Assembly: GCA_963650915.1 (NCBI GenBank)
Contig: CAVJMJ010000016.1
Location: 1-61,503, forward strand
Reading direction: 5' to 3'
From: UBA4636 sp963650915
GTDB lineage: Bacteria; Bacillota; Clostridia; Christensenellales; Borkfalkiaceae
Length of the DNA stretch: 61,503 nucleotides
A model generated the notes under the pieces. It was not told the origin of the DNA. It did not search any database and saw nothing but the letters and a program-made list of their open reading frames with translations. A program made the position numbers and the translations under genes. This document shows positions 59,586-61,503 of this stretch, in pieces (position 1 is the first letter of the stretch; each line of letters begins with the position of its first letter).

Positions 59586-61073
59586 TTAAATGCAAAAGCC
59601 GAAGCACACGCCGCGCGAGTCACTCGCAACGTAGCCGTCGACGACGCCACTGAAGTAGATATAGCGGAAGAGGGTCGTGTAGGAAGTGAACGGAGAACGA
59701 AGCCACCAGCCGACGGCCGAACCGGTGCCGTTGGATAGTTTCTTGATTCTCTCGTTGTCCGTGTTACGAGTCTTCCAATATTCGTATTGCTCGCCTTCGC
59801 TTGCATATCCCGTAGTTGTAGTTGCGTCAAGTTCGACTTCCGAGAAAAGGAACAGTTTGTCTGTGGACGTTGTAATTGTAGTTGATTGACTTCCTGCTGT
59901 TGCCTTCTTTGAAACCTGTTTAATTACCGATTGCAAATCGCTTGGCAACTGCGAAAGCAACGTGGCCATTGTGGAAGTTCTCATAGCCGAAGATTCCCAA
60001 CCGCCTTCGTTTGTATTGCTACTGTTCATCGGATATTTGGTGGCAAGCAAGTTCTTCATACCGAAGGTTATGCCGGCCTTGCCGCTTCCGTCCGCCAGAT
60101 CGTCGTGATTGAAACCGAGTATTACGAGCGTAACCTCTTCTCCAGTGGTAAGCGTTATGGTCTTTTCATCGCCAACCTTGAAGAGCGAAGAAGCCTTTCC
60201 GCTTTGAACAAGACTATTGATCGTTGCCCAACTTGCTTTTTCAAGAGAAGGCTCCTGAACAGCAAATTTCGAACCGTTCCAATAGATAGCGTTGAAGTCG
60301 TCGCCTATTGCGTTAGAACCCATAAGTTCAGCGAGCGTGATTGTGACATCGCCCGTCTTACTGTTGACTTTTGTTACTGTATTCTTCTGCGCTCCCGTCT
60401 CGATTCCGTTGAGTTTCGTCTTGTCGCTACTTGACATCAGGCCGTTTGCAGAAGTCGTTGCAACTGCCGTGCTTGCTCTCGAAGTGTCCGTAGGGTGTTT
60501 GTGGTCGCTGCGAGCGTAAGTCGTCGCAGAACCTGCCGAAGCCGTGCCGTCCATCACAGGAGCGGTGGAACTGAAATTCGGGTTGCTTGCCGAATACTGC
60601 TTTACATTTTCGACGTTGCCAAGCCCGACGTTTGATTTTGTTATGTTTACATTGCCCGTTCTGTAAGAAGTTTCCGAATCGCCCTTTACACCTGTTACGG
60701 TATTCTTCTGCGCTCCCGACTCGATTCCGTTGAGTTTCGTCTTATCGGAAGAACTCAATAAGCCTGCCGCAGATGTGGTCGCTTCTGAAATTGTTACGGC
60801 GGAACTACCGTCGTATGTCTTGCCACCTATTGTAAGAGCCGCTTGAACTTTCTTTGCAGACGGAGCAACATAGGTTTTGAAAGCGGTCATAAGCGACGCA
60901 AGTTGAGAAGCGATGTTTCTTCCGTCGGTTTCGGTAAGCCAGTCCTTGTCCGTATAATCGTCCGAGTTTACTGCCGTTGCCGTTCCGCTTGAAATCATCG
61001 AAAGCAAAGCATTGAGCCTTGCAACTATCTCTTGACCTGCACCACTTGTAGCCGGTCTGAATGTATTAGCCAT
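59586..61073 (-). CDS. DGR target: tail-tip protein with CLec-like variable domain
   Basis: A 495-aa phage receptor-binding-type protein. The N-terminal part (1-275) has tail-fibre repeats, including SSSDKTKLNGIESGAQKNTV at 107-126 and its near copy at 214-233, and the ARSDHKHP motif. The C-terminal part (about 278-495) resembles DUF6273/formylglycine-type C-lectin domains, with the conserved WWLRSP at 456-461. The last 45 residues are the VR. Differing residues relative to TR are V454, G455 and F462 (TR codes Asn at each). Confidence 0.9.
   Translation of the reverse strand: MANTFRPATSGAGQEIVARLNALLSMISSGTATAVNSDDYTDKDWLTETDGRNIASQLASLMTAFKTYVAPSAKKVQAALTIGGKTYDGSSAVTISEATTSAAGLLSSSDKTKLNGIESGAQKNTVTGVKGDSETSYRTGNVNITKSNVGLGNVENVKQYSASNPNFSSTAPVMDGTASAGSATTYARSDHKHPTDTSRASTAVATTSANGLMSSSDKTKLNGIETGAQKNTVTKVNSKTGDVTITLAELMGSNAIGDDFNAIYWNGSKFAVQEPSLEKASWATINSLVQSGKASSLFKVGDEKTITLTTGEEVTLVILGFNHDDLADGSGKAGITFGMKNLLATKYPMNSSNTNEGGWESSAMRTSTMATLLSQLPSDLQSVIKQVSKKATAGSQSTTITTSTDKLFLFSEVELDATTTTGYASEGEQYEYWKTRNTDNERIKKLSNGTGSAVGWWLRSPFTSYTTLFRYIYFSGVVDGYVASDSRGVCFGFCI
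59591..59724 (-). repeat. DGR variable repeat (VR)
   Basis: The 3' end of the target gene, matching TR over 134 bp. Six substitutions, all opposite TR adenines: AACAA in TR reads GTCGG in VR and AA reads TT. After the repeat ends, VR continues ATTTAA and TR AGATTT. The region from CGCGCGGC to TTTTGC is identical and GC-rich, as expected of the initiation-of-mutagenic-homing site. Confidence 0.93.
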
Positions 61074-61093
61074 TATGTAGCCTCCTTAAAGTT

Positions 61094-61264
61094 TTATTCT
61101 TCATTGACGACAATATACCCAGCACTATCTTTGCTAATCGAGAACCCCGTCTTAGCCTGATAGTGTTGGGTTATATCGTTTCCGTCTTTGTCGTAAATTG
61201 CGGCAATAGGTAGCAGGTTTCCGTTCTCGTCTTTAATGTAAGGAACTGTTAACCCGTCTACCAT
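61094..61264 (-). CDS. Small phage tail-associated protein
   Basis: A 56-aa protein (MVDGLTVPYIKDENGNLLPI..., ending SKDSAGYIVVNEE) between the tail fibre and the DGR target. GGAGGTAAGTT upstream is a good ribosome site. Function unknown; tail-fibre tip or assembly piece is possible. Confidence 0.65.
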   Translation of the reverse strand: MVDGLTVPYIKDENGNLLPIAAIYDKDGNDITQHYQAKTGFSISKDSAGYIVVNEE

Positions 61265-61277
61265 AACTTACCTCCGA

Positions 61278-61503
61278 TTATATTCTCTTGAAGAACAAAC
61301 CGCCGACCGCAAGAGCCGCAGAGGGATCGGTCTGACCTTCCGCACCGATTTCTACAATCTGTGCACCTACCGTTACACGACCTTTTGCGTCAACCGTGAC
61401 TGCGGAGTAACTACCGGCAGTAACGCCGCTGTTTGCGAGCGTAACCGAAATGGTTTTGTCGGCAGAACCGTCAAAAGACGCATTACCGGTCGCGTCGCCC
61501 GAA
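61278..61503 (-). CDS. Phage tail fibre protein (C-terminus only)
   Basis: The reading frame enters from the right edge and stops at 61278, giving the last 75 residues. They contain GNASFDGSADKTISVTLANS and GVTAGSYSAVTVDAKGRVTV, widely conserved tail-fibre repeat phrases, and end GGLFFKRI. The N-terminal part is outside the window. Confidence 0.82.
   Translation of the reverse strand, partial: SGDATGNASFDGSADKTISVTLANSGVTAGSYSAVTVDAKGRVTVGAQIVEIGAEGQTDPSAALAVGGLFFKRI

Larger units (their letters stand above)
37814..61503 (-). mobile_element. Prophage or phage-derived segment (partial)
   Basis: All protein genes here run leftward, are short, overlap by 1-14 bases and include phage hallmarks: Gp37/Gp68, YopX, Api92/YubB-like ferredoxin-fold, Bro-N-like, LLH holin, XhlA-like, tail fibre and a DGR. 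Integrase, repressor, terminase and capsid genes are not in the window, so integration and completeness cannot be shown. The left limit is approximate and the right limit lies outside. Confidence 0.85.

Overview
The window looks like a chromosomal piece of an uncultured, low-GC gut-type Bacillota (Clostridia-like). The main evidence is the gene order tgt-yajC-TIGR04086-secD-secF-recJ-relA/spoT-MBL-hemZ and the adjacent rpsO-pnp pair, together with strong AGGAGG ribosome-binding sites and TTGACA-N17-TATAAT promoters. From about 37.8 kb to the right edge the sequence is prophage or phage-like. The taxon is an inference from gene order and style. No rRNA, tRNA, integrase, terminase or capsid gene is visible.

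Layout. (1) 1-1400: AT-rich, gene-free, with a dispersed REP-like repeat and a strong terminator. (2) 1.4-6.7 kb: a RelE/ParE-RelB/DinJ type toxin-antitoxin pair, then a MarR regulator with two operator palindromes in front of a heterodimeric ABC exporter. (3) 7.3-18.2 kb: a leftward amino-sugar/glycan cluster (NAGPA-type phosphodiester glycosidase lipoprotein, SGNH esterase, DUF4127, ROK sugar kinase, GH20, GH31, acyltransferase, RpiR regulator), with a divergent alpha/beta hydrolase and, further right, an SGNH lipoprotein and an endonuclease/exonuclease/phosphatase-fold protein. (4) 22.9-37.0 kb: housekeeping block (pnp, rpsO, hemZ-like, MBL, rel, recJ, secF, secD, yajC, tgt). (5) 37.0-37.8 kb: a junction with two copies of a 136-bp tandem repeat and a further short partial copy. 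(6) 37.8-55.4 kb: more than 35 very small, overlapping leftward phage genes, nearly all of unknown function, organised into four transcription units by recognisable promoters and terminators. (7) 55.8-61.5 kb: lysis and tail-fibre genes enclosing a diversity-generating retroelement (DGR).

The main biological system is the DGR. A tail-tip protein (59586-61073) ends in a C-type-lectin-like variable region. Downstream on the same strand follow a 105-aa unknown protein, an Avd-like four-helix protein, a 134-bp template repeat (TR) and a reverse transcriptase with YMDD and a GLGSQISQ motif. TR and variable repeat (VR) align over 134 bp with six mismatches, and all six fall on TR adenines (coding strand), which is the signature of DGR mutagenic retrohoming. 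The TR is oddly poor in AAY codons over most of its length, as if part of it had been overwritten by a previously mutagenised VR, or collapsed during assembly.

A second, apparently undescribed feature is a pair of rightward small-RNA genes at about 49.25 and 55.15 kb. They are the only clearly rightward transcription units found in the phage segment. Each has a near-consensus promoter with an exact 17-bp spacer, two successive hairpins whose stems differ in sequence, and shared unpaired motifs (GGCAG in loop 1, CTTGGT in the linker). Three leftward phage promoters carry the same palindrome (TTACAG-N2-CTGTAA, one of them with a single mismatch) between -35 and -10, pointing to one repressor controlling the accessory region.
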